From assembly GCF_032121415.1 (NCBI RefSeq), contig NZ_CP135079.1:6510001-6574000 (forward strand): a stretch of DNA of 64,000 nt. The letters are read 5' to 3'. Shown in pieces: positions 25,642 to 34,692 of this stretch. How positions within the stretch are numbered: the first letter of the stretch is position 1; the number at the start of each line of letters is the position of its first letter. The notes beneath the pieces are model-generated. The model saw nothing but the letters and a program-made list of their open reading frames with translations, made no database searches and was not told the origin of the DNA. Source of the stretch: Streptomyces parvus. Lineage in GTDB: Bacteria; Actinomycetota; Actinomycetes; Streptomycetales; Streptomycetaceae. The position numbers and the translations under genes were made by a program.

Positions 25642-26531
25642 TTGACGGCTCCCGCGGTGAGGCCGGCCACCAGGTAGCGCTGGAGCAGCAGGAAGCCCAC
25701 GACGATGGGGACGCTGACGACGAGGGACGCGGCCATCACCTGGTTCCAGTACACGTCGTTCTGTGTGGCGTAGCCCTGGAGGCCGACGGAGAGGGTCCGG
25801 GTGGCGTCGTTCGTCATGACGGAGGCGAAGAGCACTTCCCCCCAGGCCGTCATGAAGGAGTAGACGGACACGGCGACGATGCCGGGGACGGCCGCGGGCA
25901 CGACGACCTGGAAGAGGGCGCGGACGGGCCCGCAGCCGTCGACCAGGGCTGCCTCGTCCAGGTCCCGGGGGATGGAGTCGAAGTACCCGATCAGCATCCA
26001 GATGGAGAACGGCAGCGAGAACGTGAGGTAGGTGAGGATGAGCCCGCCGCGCGAGCCGTACAGGGCGACGCCGGTGCTGTTGCCGATGTTGACGAAGATG
26101 AGGAAGAGCGGGAGCAGGAAGAGGATCCCGGGGAACATCTGCGTGGAGAGCACCGTGACGGTGAAGACCCGCTTGCCCCTGAACCGGTAGCGGCTCACCG
26201 CGTACGCCGAGAACACCGCGATGGTCACCGACAGCACCGTCGCCGAGCCCGCCACGATCAGCGAGTTGACGAAGTACTTGGCGAGCGGAACGGTCTCCCA
26301 GATGTCGAAGTACGGCTGGACCGTCAGTGTGGACGGGAGCCACTGGAACTTGCCCGACACGTCCTGGAGCGGCTTCAGCGAGCTGCTGACCATGACATAG
26401 ACGGGCAGCAGGACGAACCCGGCGAGCAGGGTCAGGACGATGCGCCGGGTCCACAGGAAGGACCGCGGGGCTGCCATCGGCGAGCGGGCCCGCGACCGGG
26501 TGGTGCGGGTCGGCCGCGTGAGGCTAGACAT
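25638..26531 (-). CDS. Sugar ABC transporter permease, MalG type
   Basis: 297 residues with six predicted transmembrane helices. The cytoplasmic EAA loop that contacts the ATPase reads EAALVDGCGPVRALFQVVVP. The cytoplasmic N-terminus is Arg-rich. Its ATG overlaps the upstream permease stop by 8 bases and its own stop overlaps the beta-glucosidase start, so the operon is tightly coupled. No ATPase gene is in the cluster; actinobacterial CUT1 importers of this kind usually share the multi-sugar ATPase MsiK encoded elsewhere. Confidence 0.93.
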   Translation of the reverse strand: MSSLTRPTRTTRSRARSPMAAPRSFLWTRRIVLTLLAGFVLLPVYVMVSSSLKPLQDVSGKFQWLPSTLTVQPYFDIWETVPLAKYFVNSLIVAGSATVLSVTIAVFSAYAVSRYRFRGKRVFTVTVLSTQMFPGILFLLPLFLIFVNIGNSTGVALYGSRGGLILTYLTFSLPFSIWMLIGYFDSIPRDLDEAALVDGCGPVRALFQVVVPAAVPGIVAVSVYSFMTAWGEVLFASVMTNDATRTLSVGLQGYATQNDVYWNQVMAASLVVSVPIVVGFLLLQRYLVAGLTAGAVK

Positions 26532-27537
26532 CGGAGCCCTTCCTTCCGCGCGAGGTGAAGAAGAGGTAGACGGCCGTCACGATCAGCAGGAAGAGCAGCA
26601 GCAGGACGGACATCGCCGATCCGGTGCCGAAGTTCCAGGTGACGAACGACGACTGGTAGATGTGGATCGAGATGAGGTCCGCGTTCTCCGGCGCCGATTT
26701 CCCGAACAGGACGAACGGGGTGTTGAAGTCGTTGAACGTCCACAGGAAGAGCACCAGGACCAGCACCTGGTTGACCGGGCGCAGTGAGGGCAGCGTGATC
26801 CGGCGGATCTGCTGCCAGATGCCCGCGCCGTCGATCGAGGCGGCCTCGTACAGCTCGCGCGGGATGTTCTGGAGCCCGGCCATCAGCATGAGGAAGGCGA
26901 ACGGCCAGCCCTTCCACACCGAGACGATGATCAGGGTGTAGAGGCTGTTCTCGCCGATCAGCCAGAACGACGGCTCGTCCGTGATGCCGAGCTGGTCGTG
27001 CAGGACGTGGTTGATCATCCCGTTGTCCCGCTGGAACATGAACGCCCAGGTGATGACGGCCGCGTAGACCGGCAGGGCGTACGGGACCAGGAAGATCGTC
27101 CGCAACACGCCCCGGCCCCGGAAGCTCTCCTGGAGCAGGATCGCGGCGGCCGTGCCGAGCAGCCAGGCCAGGCCGACGGAGAAGAACGTGAAGACGCAGG
27201 TGACGAAGAACGAGTGGAGCAGGGCCTCGCCGATCGGCGCGTCGATGTCGACGGCGATCCTGTAGTTGTCGAGGCCGGACCAGGGCGCCGCGCCCCAGTT
27301 GTTGATGAAGAACTGCGTGAGCTGCCGGAAGCTCATCACGATCCCGATGACCATCGGGATGATGTGGATGAGGAGTTCCAGCAGGACGGCGGGCAGAAGC
27401 AGGAGATAGGGCAGTCCGCCTCGGCGGATCCGGTCGGGGACGCGCGGCAGTCTCCCGCGCGCACCCCCGGTGCCCCGGCTCGTACCCCTACTGGTCGACT
27501 TATCGACTTTGGGGTCCGTGGTGACGGTGGCGGTCAT
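26524..27537 (-). CDS. Sugar ABC transporter permease, MalF type
   Basis: 337 residues with six or seven transmembrane helices after a charged N-terminus. The EAA loop reads ELYEAASIDGAGIWQQIRRITLP, typical of CUT1 family inner-membrane subunits. It follows the solute-binding protein by 11 bases and overlaps the next permease by 8, placing it in the middle of the uptake operon. Confidence 0.93.
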   Translation of the reverse strand: MTATVTTDPKVDKSTSRGTSRGTGGARGRLPRVPDRIRRGGLPYLLLLPAVLLELLIHIIPMVIGIVMSFRQLTQFFINNWGAAPWSGLDNYRIAVDIDAPIGEALLHSFFVTCVFTFFSVGLAWLLGTAAAILLQESFRGRGVLRTIFLVPYALPVYAAVITWAFMFQRDNGMINHVLHDQLGITDEPSFWLIGENSLYTLIIVSVWKGWPFAFLMLMAGLQNIPRELYEAASIDGAGIWQQIRRITLPSLRPVNQVLVLVLFLWTFNDFNTPFVLFGKSAPENADLISIHIYQSSFVTWNFGTGSAMSVLLLLFLLIVTAVYLFFTSRGRKGSDV

Positions 27538-27548
27538 GGATCAGGGCC

Positions 27549-28859
27549 TCACTGCTGCATCGTCTGCTGGGCCTTTTCCAGGCGCGCCTTGACGGACTCC
27601 TCGGTCACGGGGCGTCCGGCCGCCGCGTCCGCCCACAGTTCCTTGACGGCCGTGCCCACGGCCGTCTCGAACTGCGACTCGTTGGGGACCTGGGGGAGTG
27701 GGGCGGCGCTGGTGGCGAGGGTGTCGCGCAGGACCTTGAGGTCGGGGGCCCCGAACGCGGCGTCGGCCTGGGCGGCCTTGACCGGCGGGATGGAGCCGTA
27801 GGTCTTGTTGAGCAGCTTCTGCTCGGCGTCGCTCGTCATGAACTTCACGAACTTTTTCGCGCCGTCGATGTTCTTGCTGTTCTTGAACACCGCCATGTTG
27901 ATGCCCGCGACCATGGAGTTGACCTGCTTGCCGGTGCCCGGGGCACCCGAGGGGACCGGCACCGGGGCCGCGCCCCAGTCCTCCGGCTTCATGCCCTGGG
28001 CGGCGAAGGTGGAGGCGGCAGCCTGCCACAGCACCATCGCGGTCCTGCCCTTGGCGAAGTCGGTGAGCGACTGGTTCTGGGCGTACTCGGCGTTGCCCGG
28101 GGCGATGATCTTGTCCTTGGCCATGAAGTCGACGTACTGCTTCACCGCCGCGACCGCGCCGTCCGAGGTGAAGGTCGCCCTGCCGTCCTCGCCGAAGAAG
28201 TCGGCGCCGTGCTGCTGACCCAGGACGAAGGTCTGGTGGATGTTGTTGGAGAGGTTGCCGCCCTCGGCGCCCAGCCCCCACTTGCCGTCCTTGGATATCC
28301 TCTTGCCGGTCGCGACCAGCTCGTCCCAGGTGGCCGGGGGCTTCTCGACACCGGCCTCGGCGAACATCTTCTTGTTGTAGTAGAGGGCGTACGCGAGCGA
28401 GTACAGCGGCACGGCGGCGGGCGGTTCGCCCTCCTTGCCGGCCGAGGCGACCGCCGAGTCGACGAAGCGGTCCCGGCCGCCGATCGCCTCGAAGTTCTTG
28501 TCGTCCCACGGCAGGAGCGCGCCGGTCGCCTGGAGCGAGGCCGACCAGGTGTTGCCGATGTTCAGCACGTCCGGGCCCTGGCCGGAGGTGGTGGCGGCGA
28601 GGATCCGGTTCAGCAGGTCGGCCCAGGGCACGACCTCCAGCTTCACCTCGATCCCGGTCTCCTTCTCGAACTTCTTGAGCTCGGGAGTGAGGATCTTCTT
28701 GTCGGCCTCGATGCTGGGGCCCTGGTTGGACGCCCAGTAGGTGAGGGTCTTCGGCGACTCGTTGCTGCCGCCCGACGTCGTTCCCCCACCACAGCCGGTG
28801 GCGGCCACGGCGATGGAGAGGGCGAGGGTGACGGCGCTTGCGGCTCTGAGGTGACGCAT
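27549..28859 (-). CDS. Sugar ABC transporter solute-binding lipoprotein
   Basis: 436 residues. A signal peptide ends in the lipobox VAATGC, followed by a Gly/Ser spacer, so the protein is anchored outside the membrane. The body matches family 1 extracellular solute-binding proteins: TYWASNQGPSIEADK, GPDVLNIGNTWSASLQATGAL, and the ligand-site Trp/Tyr segments YSLAYALYYNKKMF and ATWDELVATGKRIS. First gene of the operon with the permeases and GH1 enzyme; ligand probably a beta-linked glucose oligosaccharide, inferred from that enzyme. A longer frame to 28913 has no ribosome site. Confidence 0.93.
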   Translation of the reverse strand: MRHLRAASAVTLALSIAVAATGCGGGTTSGGSNESPKTLTYWASNQGPSIEADKKILTPELKKFEKETGIEVKLEVVPWADLLNRILAATTSGQGPDVLNIGNTWSASLQATGALLPWDDKNFEAIGGRDRFVDSAVASAGKEGEPPAAVPLYSLAYALYYNKKMFAEAGVEKPPATWDELVATGKRISKDGKWGLGAEGGNLSNNIHQTFVLGQQHGADFFGEDGRATFTSDGAVAAVKQYVDFMAKDKIIAPGNAEYAQNQSLTDFAKGRTAMVLWQAAASTFAAQGMKPEDWGAAPVPVPSGAPGTGKQVNSMVAGINMAVFKNSKNIDGAKKFVKFMTSDAEQKLLNKTYGSIPPVKAAQADAAFGAPDLKVLRDTLATSAAPLPQVPNESQFETAVGTAVKELWADAAAGRPVTEESVKARLEKAQQTMQQ

Positions 28860-28915
28860 GAGAGGTGGCCCCTTTCCGGGGATGGCTGCGTTCGGGAACC
28901 GAACGGCCTCCATGA

Positions 28916-28938
28916 CTTAATTTATGCCGTGATTTAAG
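28916..28938. promoter_or_regulatory. AT-rich inverted repeat between sugar operon and ROK regulator
   Basis: CTTAATT...ATTTAAG, 23 bases with near-perfect outer arms, stands out as AT-rich in very GC-rich surroundings. It sits 57 bases upstream of the solute-binding gene and 63 upstream of the divergent ROK gene. ROK repressors bind AT-rich palindromes, so this is the probable operator for both. Confidence 0.6.
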
Positions 28939-29001
28939 AGGTGAGGGAAGGTCGCGTCAAGGGCTTGGGCCGGGGTATGTTCCTGGACGGGAAGGAGCAC
29001 C

Positions 29002-30333
29002 ATGGCCGAGCGCAACAGACGAACCGTGCGTGACCTGCGGCGGGGCAACCGGGCGCGCGTATTGCAACGGTTGTATTTCGACGGTCCGCTGAGCCGTCAG
29101 GAGCTCGGACCGGTCACGGGCCTGAGTTCAGGTTCCATCAGCAACGTCGTCGCGGAGCTGTCCGCCGAGGGCCTGCTGGAGGAGGCCGGCGTCGTCGACT
29201 CCGACGGCGGCCGCCCCCGTACGCTGCTGCGCGTCGCTCCGGACGGCGGCCTCCTCGTCGGCATCGACATCGGCGAGACCCGCGTCCGCGTCGAGCTGTT
29301 CGACCTCTCGCTCACCGAACTGGCGCGCACAGAAAGGCTGTTGGCTCAACACGGTTACGACGTCGAGCGCATCGTCGCCCATGTCCGCACCGGCGTCGCC
29401 GACGTGCTGCGCGACGCGGGCGCCGATCCGCGCCGGCTCCTCGGTATCGGGATCGGGGTCCCGGGCATCATCGAGCGCGACGGCCCCGAAGGCACCGACG
29501 GCACCCGCGGCGCGGTGGTGCACGGCCAGACGATCGGCTGGCGCGCGGTCCCCTTCGAGCAACTGCTGCGCGAAGCGGTCGACGTGCCGCCCGAGGTTCC
29601 GCTCTTCATCGACAACGGCGCCAAGACGCTCGGCCAGGCCGAGATGTGGTTCGGCGGCGGCCGGGGCGCGGGAGCAGCCGCCATCGCCCTGATCGGCTCG
29701 GGTGTGGGCGCCTGCGTCGACCGCGGCGACGTCCTCGACGAGGACCGCACCAGCCTCGCCCTCGAATGGGGCCACACCACCGTCCAGCTCCGCGGCCGCC
29801 GGTGCCGCTGCGGTTCCATCGGCTGCCTGGAGGCCTACGCGGGCGCGGAGGCCCTGCGCGAGCGCTGGCGGGAGGCGGGCGGCCCGCTGCCCGAGGACGC
29901 CGACGACGAGACCGCGCTCGCGGCCCTGCTCGCCGCCGCCTACCCGGGGCGCCGCGGCACCCCGGACCCGGTGGCCCTCGCGCTGCTCGACGAGACGGCC
30001 GAATGCCTCGGCGCGGCCCTCGCCGACCTGGTGAACCTCTTCCTGCCCGAGCGGGTCCTGATCGGCGGCTGGGCGGGCCTGCTCCTCGGCCCCCGCCTGC
30101 TCCCGGAGATCCGCCGGTACGCGAACGAGTACGCCCTGAGCCACGCGGCGGCCCGCACCACCATCGAGATGGGCCGCCTCGGCCCGGACGCGGTGACCGT
30201 GGGCGCGGCCACGCTCCCGCTCGCGGACTTCCTGGCCCGGGGCGGCAGCCGACCGGAGCCGGGCGGAACCGGCGCGCCACCGCGTACGGCCGTCAACGCG
30301 GTACGGGAGCGGCACCGGACCCCGATGAACTGA
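29002..30333 (+). CDS. ROK family transcriptional regulator of the sugar operon
   Basis: 443 residues. An N-terminal MarR-like winged helix (RRGNRARVLQRLYFDGPLSRQELGPVTGLSSGSISNVVAELSAEG region, residues about 13-60) precedes a ROK sugar-kinase-like domain with DIGETRVRVE, GSGVGACV and the zinc-binding CRCGSIGCLE. The NagC/XylR class has this arrangement and represses sugar operons until the inducer binds. It is divergent from the beta-glucoside uptake operon with an AT-rich inverted repeat between, so local control is expected. AAGGAG lies upstream of the ATG. Confidence 0.92.
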   Translation: MAERNRRTVRDLRRGNRARVLQRLYFDGPLSRQELGPVTGLSSGSISNVVAELSAEGLLEEAGVVDSDGGRPRTLLRVAPDGGLLVGIDIGETRVRVELFDLSLTELARTERLLAQHGYDVERIVAHVRTGVADVLRDAGADPRRLLGIGIGVPGIIERDGPEGTDGTRGAVVHGQTIGWRAVPFEQLLREAVDVPPEVPLFIDNGAKTLGQAEMWFGGGRGAGAAAIALIGSGVGACVDRGDVLDEDRTSLALEWGHTTVQLRGRRCRCGSIGCLEAYAGAEALRERWREAGGPLPEDADDETALAALLAAAYPGRRGTPDPVALALLDETAECLGAALADLVNLFLPERVLIGGWAGLLLGPRLLPEIRRYANEYALSHAAARTTIEMGRLGPDAVTVGAATLPLADFLARGGSRPEPGGTGAPPRTAVNAVRERHRTPMN

Positions 30334-30463
30334 GAGGGCACGCCTGGGCGAGGGCGAGGGCGGATGCGGATGCGGACGAAGGCGCCGGCCGCGCGGCAGG
30401 TCCAGTCGGGCCCGGCGCCGGGGAACCGGGCCGGTCCTCCGGCTCCGGGGGCAGCGCTTCCGC

Positions 30464-33280
30464 TCAGTGCCGGCCGCCGCCTCCGGTCGTGCCGGTGCCG
30501 CCCGTGCCGCTCCCGCCCGTCAAGGGGGCGGCGCAGCCGGTGCAGGGGCCGGTGCCCTGCCGGAGGTACCGGTGCTGGTTCGCCAGATCGACCGCGGGGG
30601 TCAGCGAGGAGTCCTCTGCGGGAACGCCGATGCCGAACCGCCCGTAGAAGGTGAGCAGGCCCGCGTCGGACCGTTCGACCGCCGCCGCGGTGCGCTCGTA
30701 GGCCACCGCCGTCAGACGGCGGACGTCGATGCGCACGAGCCGGCCGCCCTCGGGCGGAGGTTGCCCGATGCCCTCGCCCCAGCGGTGGAAGACCGTCTTC
30801 ACCGGGCCGTCCTCCACCAGTCCGCCGAGATACTCCTTGACCAGCTGTACGGCCTGGTTGTCGCCCAGGTCGAGGGTGTCCAGGGCGCGGGTGACCGCGA
30901 GCGAAGCGAGCTCGGCGAACCGGTCGGTCCGCTCCTCCCGCTCCGCGCGCTGCTGCTGGGTCTCGTCGAGCCGCCCGAGGCGCGCGTCGAGGTCGTCCCC
31001 TTCCGGGGCCGGGGCCGTGGCGGGCTCGGGAGCCGGAGTGCCGACGTCCAGCGTCCCGGCCTGGAAGCGGCCGGCCTGCCGGGCGATGTCGAGTGCCGTC
31101 CGGTTCACGGGCTCGCCGTCCGGCGAAGGAGCGATCCGGTGCGCGGCGATGATCACGTCGCCGATCCGCGCGGCGGCCCGGGGGTGCAGCACGACCTGCC
31201 GGTGGATCTCCTGGTACGCGGCCGCCGCGCCCTCGGCGTACTCCCGGCGCTGCACCTCCAGTGCGTACCGCTCGTCCACGGGCCGCTTCCACGCGCCTTC
31301 GGACACCGGAGCCACGACGACGAGGAAGATCAGCGCGACCATGATGCCGATATTGATCCCGGAGAAGGAGCGCTGGACGAAGTTGGCGGTGAGGCCCAGC
31401 GGCAGCCGGGACTCGCCGAACCGCGCCGGGCGCAGCCGCCTGACCCGCGCGACGAGAGCGGGCCGGGCCAGGAGGACGTAACTGCCGATGGCCAGCACCG
31501 TGTAGGCCGCCATCCAGTACAGCCAGTGCACCTCGGTCAGCCCCTGTACCTTCTCGACCACCTCCAGCACCACGGTCACCTGGGGCGGGGTGAACGACAG
31601 GACGTTGGCCAGCCAGACCATGAGCAGCGTCAGCACCAGCCCGAGTTCCACGGACAGGACGACGTCGGCCGCCGCCTGCACGGTCCGTCGCGGTGAGTCC
31701 TTCATCCACCGCCAGCCGCGCCAGGAGAGCCAGAGCGCGAGCGGGAAGAAGAGCCCGGCGGCAGGCGCGACGGTCAGGACGTCGCCGGAGACCACCTGCT
31801 GACAGGCGAGCGCGACCAGGAGAACCCCGGGGAGGTCGGGAAGGTGCCGGACCACCGCGCGATCCGAACGTACGCACCGCGCCACCGCGAGCAGCAGGGC
31901 CCAGCCGCCGAAGAACAGCAGCGCCACCAGAGGGACCAGCCGGGACGGAAAGGCGCGGAAGAGAAGGAAGAGCAGGGCCGCGGGCCCGACGACGATGCAC
32001 AGCGCCAGACCGGACGCGGGGATGTACCGGCGGTGCCGGAACCAACGGATCGCGGATTCGACGAGGATCTCGCCCCCGACCTTCGCCCCGACCGTGATGG
32101 CTGTCACGACGAGCAGGCCGGCCAGCACTCCACCGATTCCGCCGAGGACCGCCCTGACGACGGCGAGGAGCGCGGCCCCCAGCCCGTCGATCTCCTCCCG
32201 GGTGCCGAGCCGCCAGGCCGCCCACAGGCCGATCCCGTAGGTGAGGTACTGGGTCAGGAGGTTCAGCAGCTCGTCATCACGGGCGGCCGGAGCGGGGCCG
32301 GCCGGAGCCCGCGCGCCCGGGGGCGGTGTGTCCGGTGTCTCGGGAGCCGGTGGTTCCGGAGCGGGTGGTGCGTCCGTCGCCGGTGGGGCCGGAGCGGGCG
32401 TGGGCCGCACCGCGTCGTGGTGCAGCCGATGGGCGAGGTTGAGGAAGATCTCCAGGTTGGGTATCCGGTACCGGTACCTCATGAAGTGCGTGGGGAAGTC
32501 GTTGCCGCGGGAGGAGACCATGAGGAGTCCCTCGGGGGAGAGTTCGAGCGAACGGACGTCCTCCCAGGTCGTGAAGTCGTCCCGGCCGTGCCTGCGCCGT
32601 ACGGTCAGTCCGTCCCGGCTCAACACGAGATCCCCGAAAGCGGCTTCGCCGCCGCCGAGAGCCGTAGCGGTGGCCGGGGCCAGCTGCGCGTTCCGGACGC
32701 CGTGCAGGATCGCCGGGTACCACTCCTCGTCCTGGGGGACCTGGGCGCCCCGGATCACCGTGCGGGTGCGCCGGCCCGTGATCCTCTCCCCGCCGAGCGC
32801 GGGTCTGCGGTCCGTCGGCCCCAGCGTGACAACCGTTCCCTCGGGGGTGGACAGTTTGAAACGGTCCCAGCCGTCCGTGAAGACCGCCGTCGACTGCCAG
32901 GGGTAGGGCACTTCCCGGCCGCCGGCGGTGACCGCGACGAGGCCCTCCTCGTAATGGCGGAACTCCACCCTCGTATGGCGTCGGTACCAGAGCAACCGAA
33001 CGGCGAAGGGCCCCAGCAACGCGAGCCCGCCGAGCACCATGGGTGCGAGGTCCCAGCCCCGGCCGACGACCGCACCGATGAGGAGGGCCAGGAGGTAGGT
33101 GAGGGCCGCGAAGGGGGTGAGGAACAGCAGGAGCAACGCGTACGCGGAGGGCTTCCTGCGCATCGGCCGGTAGGTACGGTGATAGGCGCCCAGCTCCGGG
33201 TGCGCAGGTGGCTCAGGTCGTTCCGGTGGTTCCGGGTGCGCGGGTGGTTGCGGATGTTCCGCGTCGTTCTCCGCGCTCAT
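30464..33280 (-). CDS. Large multi-pass membrane protein with N-terminal PH-like domain, function unknown
   Basis: 938 residues. Residues 1-35 are a low-complexity H-P-E-P-P tail. Two helices follow (about 45-95), then a soluble segment with EEGLVAVTAGGREVPYPWQSTAVF and a second TTWEDVRSLEL unit that resembles the DUF6585/PH-like domains of actinobacterial membrane proteins. A Pro-rich linker leads to about ten further hydrophobic segments (roughly 350-680), then a soluble C-terminal region of about 240 residues with a heptad-like Glu/Arg stretch and a closing CTGC and Gly/Thr tail. No transporter or enzyme signature is visible. Codon use matches neighbours. ATG assigned at the frame edge. 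Confidence 0.7.
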   Translation of the reverse strand: MSAENDAEHPQPPAHPEPPERPEPPAHPELGAYHRTYRPMRRKPSAYALLLLFLTPFAALTYLLALLIGAVVGRGWDLAPMVLGGLALLGPFAVRLLWYRRHTRVEFRHYEEGLVAVTAGGREVPYPWQSTAVFTDGWDRFKLSTPEGTVVTLGPTDRRPALGGERITGRRTRTVIRGAQVPQDEEWYPAILHGVRNAQLAPATATALGGGEAAFGDLVLSRDGLTVRRRHGRDDFTTWEDVRSLELSPEGLLMVSSRGNDFPTHFMRYRYRIPNLEIFLNLAHRLHHDAVRPTPAPAPPATDAPPAPEPPAPETPDTPPPGARAPAGPAPAARDDELLNLLTQYLTYGIGLWAAWRLGTREEIDGLGAALLAVVRAVLGGIGGVLAGLLVVTAITVGAKVGGEILVESAIRWFRHRRYIPASGLALCIVVGPAALLFLLFRAFPSRLVPLVALLFFGGWALLLAVARCVRSDRAVVRHLPDLPGVLLVALACQQVVSGDVLTVAPAAGLFFPLALWLSWRGWRWMKDSPRRTVQAAADVVLSVELGLVLTLLMVWLANVLSFTPPQVTVVLEVVEKVQGLTEVHWLYWMAAYTVLAIGSYVLLARPALVARVRRLRPARFGESRLPLGLTANFVQRSFSGINIGIMVALIFLVVVAPVSEGAWKRPVDERYALEVQRREYAEGAAAAYQEIHRQVVLHPRAAARIGDVIIAAHRIAPSPDGEPVNRTALDIARQAGRFQAGTLDVGTPAPEPATAPAPEGDDLDARLGRLDETQQQRAEREERTDRFAELASLAVTRALDTLDLGDNQAVQLVKEYLGGLVEDGPVKTVFHRWGEGIGQPPPEGGRLVRIDVRRLTAVAYERTAAAVERSDAGLLTFYGRFGIGVPAEDSSLTPAVDLANQHRYLRQGTGPCTGCAAPLTGGSGTGGTGTTGGGGRH

Positions 33281-33328
33281 GAGCTCACCCCGCCCCGCGG
33301 CGTGACCCGCGCAACTCCTCTACCACAG

Positions 33329-33351
33329 CGACCGGTTGACCAGACCGGTCG
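33329..33351. promoter_or_regulatory. Palindrome upstream of the large membrane protein gene
   Basis: CGACCGGT and ACCGGTCG, 7 bases apart, lie about 50 bases upstream of the minus-strand ATG. The form fits a TetR-type operator, but no cognate regulator is adjacent. Confidence 0.4.
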
Positions 33352-33360
33352 GCACGTTAG

Positions 33361-33396
33361 CACCCTGCTGCGCGCGCGGGTGAGCCGCAGAGGGTG
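33361..33396 (-). terminator. Weak hairpin after the LacI-family gene
   Basis: CACCCT..TGCG pairs with CGCA.AGGGTG around a 13-base loop with a small internal loop, just beyond the LacI gene stop on the minus strand. Confidence 0.4.
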
Positions 33397-33402
33397 TGGG
33401 CC

Positions 33403-34586
33403 CTAGGCAGACCCCCGTACCACCAGCTCCGGTTCGAAGATCACCGAGGTCACCGGGCCGTCCGGCCGGGACAGCCGGTCCAGCAGCAGACGCGTCATCT
33501 CCGCGGCCATCCCCTCCACCGGCTGGCGGACCGTGGTCAGCGGCGGGCGGCAGGCCAGGGCCGCGCTGCTGTCGTCGAAGCCGACCACCGCCACGTCCTC
33601 CGGCACCGAGAGGCCGTGCTCCCGCAGGACGTGGCAGGCCCCCAGCGCCATCAGGTCGTTGGCGACGAAGACCCCGTCCAGGTCCGGGTGCTCCGCCAGC
33701 AGCCGCTCCATCGCCGCCTCGCCGCTCTCCTGGGTGAACTGCCCCTCGACGATGGGGATGTACGGGTGCCCGTGGCGCGCCATGTGTCCCGGAACCCCGT
33801 CAGGCGCGCCTGCCCCGCCGGTACGTCCAGCGGGCCGCTGATCGTCGCCATCCGGCGGCACCCCCGGCCGAGCAGATGCTCGGCCGCCAGCCGCGCACCG
33901 TCCTGGTGCGCGAGATCGACATGGCTGACCGGGACCGGCCGCGCCGGCCGCGCGAACAGGACGGCCGCCAGGCCGGCTTCCGCGATCAGGGCGGGCAGCG
34001 GGTCCTCGGCGTGCGTCGAGACCACCAGGGCACCGTCCGGGCTGCCCTGCCGCAGGTACGCCACCACCTCCTCGCGTGCCCGCGAGGACTCCGCGAACAT
34101 CAGCACCCAGTGCATCCCGCGCGGCCGCAGGTAGTTGACCACTCCGGTCACCACCCGGCCGAAGAACGGGTCGGCGAAGACCCGCGCGGTGAACGAACTC
34201 CCGTCCCCGGACGCTCCGGTCTCCGGCTGCCGCCCGGTCCTGCCCCTGGCGTCGTCCCCGGACCGTCCCGCGTCTCCGGACGCCCCCGCCTCCGGCCCGT
34301 TGCCGGACACCTCGGCCCCGGGGGCCTCCTGTCCGGCCCCCGGCTCGGCGCCCGCGCCCGACACCACCAGCGCGATGGCGTCGGCCCGCCGGGTGACCAG
34401 GGACCTGGCCGCGCGGTTGGGGGTGTAGCCCGTCACGGCGACCGCCCGGCGCACCGCCTCCTGGATCACCGGGTCGACGTTGCGCACCCCGTTGACGACC
34501 CGGGAAACGGTGGCGCGCGAGACGCCCGCCGCCCGGGCCACGTCCTCCAGGGTGGGTGCTGCGGCCGGCCGCGGATCATCCGTCAT
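33403..34586 (-). pseudogene. LacI-family transcriptional regulator interrupted by a frameshift
   Basis: The gene reads MTDDPRP...TLEDVARAAGVSRATVSRVVNG (LacI HTH) and continues through the periplasmic-binding-like domain to LTGFRDT. The frame then becomes nonsense, while the expected MARHGHPYIPIVEGQFTQESGE resumes in another frame, consistent with one base lost near 33784. The rest, to VIFEPELVVRGSA, is intact. About 55 residues of low-complexity Gly/Ala/Ser/Glu are inserted between the first strand (ALVVSG) and the ARVFADPFFGRVV segment, which normally follow closely. The ATG has AAAGG upstream. It may be a true pseudogene or a one-base sequence error. Confidence 0.8.
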
Positions 34587-34607
34587 GAGCGCCTTTATAG
34601 CAGTGGC

Positions 34608-34621
34608 GGAGAGCGCTCTCC
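34608..34621. promoter_or_regulatory. Probable LacI-family operator (autoregulatory)
   Basis: GGAGAGCGCTCTCC, extendable to 16 bases at 34607-34622, lies 21 bases upstream of the LacI ATG. TATAAA follows between it and the start (minus strand) as a possible -10 element, so the palindrome would cover the -35 region. It shares its 12-bp core with the site at 21453-21466. Confidence 0.65.
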
Positions 34622-34625
34622 GCCC

Positions 34626-34652
34626 CACGGAACGGCCGCCCGGCCTTCCGTG
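34626..34652 (-). terminator. Terminator after the SDR gene
   Basis: CACGGAACGGCC (34626-34637) pairs with GGCCTTCCGTG (34642-34652), one bulged base and a 4-base loop, about 40 bases beyond the minus-strand stop of the SDR gene. Confidence 0.6.
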
Positions 34653-34692
34653 ACGCTGTTCCGAGCCTGTGGCCGGCGCCCCCGGCAGCGGG

